From Dehalococcoidia bacterium (GTDB lineage: Bacteria; Chloroflexota; Dehalococcoidia; SZUA-161), in the NCBI GenBank assembly GCA_020344295.1, contig CP070819.1, positions 88,909 through 94,629 of the forward strand: a stretch of 5,721 nucleotides of DNA. The letters run 5' to 3'. Below, in pieces: positions 5,001-5,721 of the stretch; the stretch's first letter is position 1, and every line of letters starts with the position of its first letter. The notes under the pieces were generated by a model. The model did no database searches. It saw nothing but the letters and a program-made list of their open reading frames with translations, and was not told the origin of the DNA. The position numbers and the translations under genes were made by a program.

Positions 5001-5721
5001 GTGATAACCATCATCGGAGCGGGAGTTATAGGCCTTGCTATAGCCGCTCAAGTAGCTGGAAAAGGCCATGAAGTATATATGCTCGAGAAGAACGAGACGT
5101 TTGGAAAGGAAACGAGTAGCAGAAACAGCGAGACCATTCATGCGGGCATATACTACCCTGAGGAATCGCTCAAGGCAAAGACCTGTGTGAGGGGTAATGC
5201 TCTCATCTACGAGCTCTGCCGACAATATGGTATACCCTGTCGGAAGACAGGCAAACTCCTGGTTGCGACAGTAAATGAAGAAGTCGAGCAATTGGAGTTG
5301 CTGGTTGAGCAGAGAAAGAAAAGCGGAGTAGATGACCTATCGATACTCGCTGGCAATGAGATCGAGGAGCTCGAACCCAATATCAAGGCGGTTGCCGCTG
5401 TCCTTTCACCTTCCAGCGGGGTGATTGATGCCCATGCTTTGATGAGGTTCTTCCTCAGCAGGGCACGGGAAAAAGGTGCCGAGATCGTCCATAAGTCGGA
5501 AGTGGTTGGGATCGAGCGGCTGTCCGACGCGTACGAAGTTACTGTAGAGGACGAATCAAGAGGCTTTACTTTTAAAACAGAAATCGTTATTAACTGTGCC
5601 AGCATGCAGTCCTGCAACATAGCCCGGCTCGCCGGAATTGATGTAGATGAGGCTGGCTACAGGTTGCATTACTGCAAGGGAGAGTACTTCAGTGTAGCCG
5701 GCGGCAAGGGCAAACTGGTAA
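5001..5721 (+). CDS. FAD-dependent oxidoreductase, L-2-hydroxyglutarate oxidase-like (partial)
   Basis: An open frame from GTG 5001 reaches the right edge, giving 240 codons of a family usually about 370-400 residues long. It starts with a Rossmann FAD-binding motif, GAGVIG (6-11), with Glu29 at the end of the second strand. SRNSETIHAGIYYPEESLKA (40-59) is a hallmark of the DAO-superfamily group around L-2-hydroxyglutarate dehydrogenase/oxidase (LhgO), followed by GIPCRKTGKLLVAT and SGVIDAHAL (139-147). LhgO oxidises L-2-hydroxyglutarate to 2-oxoglutarate, passing electrons to oxygen or the quinone pool; an anaerobe would need another acceptor. The related motif near residue 198 reads NCASMQSC where the family usually has NCAGL and an acidic residue, so the substrate may differ. 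The start is set by the motif: an in-frame stop (the hisF TAG) lies 24 bases upstream, and GTG 5001 is the only start before GAGVIG. No good ribosome binding site precedes it. Confidence 0.82.
   Translation, partial: MITIIGAGVIGLAIAAQVAGKGHEVYMLEKNETFGKETSSRNSETIHAGIYYPEESLKAKTCVRGNALIYELCRQYGIPCRKTGKLLVATVNEEVEQLELLVEQRKKSGVDDLSILAGNEIEELEPNIKAVAAVLSPSSGVIDAHALMRFFLSRAREKGAEIVHKSEVVGIERLSDAYEVTVEDESRGFTFKTEIVINCASMQSCNIARLAGIDVDEAGYRLHYCKGEYFSVAGGKGKLV

Noticed and set aside
4581..5291. Minus-strand 236-residue open frame
   Set aside because: Antisense to hisF and the oxidoreductase, both of which have clear family motifs; its own translation resembles no family I know.
1..5721. CRISPR array, tRNA, rRNA or insertion sequence
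   Set aside because: No spaced direct repeats, no tRNA-like cloverleaf, and no transposase or terminal inverted repeats were seen.

Overview
The window reads as bacterial chromosome. It has Shine-Dalgarno sites (GGAGGT, AAGGAGG, AAGGAG), GTG as well as ATG starts, and good sigma-70-type promoters. The gene mix is an NrpR-type nitrogen regulator, which is mainly known from methanogenic archaea but also occurs in some bacteria, together with acyl-CoA-type MaoC dehydratase and amidohydrolase-2 genes. This suggests an anaerobic, uncultured lineage, possibly Chloroflexota/Dehalococcoidia. That placement is an inference from gene types; no marker gene is present.

Layout. (1) 1-857, minus strand: the first 285 codons of a MaoC-like (FAS1-like) dehydratase that runs off the left edge. 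(2) 858-1292: a divergent regulatory region. A minus-strand promoter with perfect consensus boxes (TTGACA, 17 bp, TATAAT) stands back to back with a plus-strand promoter (TTGACT, 16 bp, TATGAT). The two -35 boxes are 5 bp apart, and a 16-bp perfect palindrome covers the minus-strand -10. (3) 1293-1760, plus: an Lrp/AsnC-family regulator, probably controlling itself and the dehydratase. (4) 1959-2864, plus: an amidohydrolase-2 family protein that appears to have lost part of the usual metal site. (5) 2865-3212: a 348-base gap whose right half holds a promoter and, at the predicted transcription start, a perfect inverted repeat containing GGTA-N6-TACC. This matches the operator form I recall for NrpR in Methanosarcina. 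(6) 3213 to the right edge, plus: a tight run of nrpR, hisF and an FAD-dependent oxidoreductase of the L-2-hydroxyglutarate oxidase type (cut by the edge), with gaps of 0 and 21 bases.

How the parts may work together. The left half looks like acyl-CoA or organic-acid catabolism under local Lrp control. The right half looks like a nitrogen-responsive operon that represses itself: NrpR senses 2-oxoglutarate, HisF builds the imidazole ring using ammonia from glutamine, and the oxidoreductase family includes enzymes that make 2-oxoglutarate from L-2-hydroxyglutarate. The operator next to nrpR and the possible 2-oxoglutarate link are the most interesting points. Both rest on sequence reading and recalled family knowledge, not on searches.
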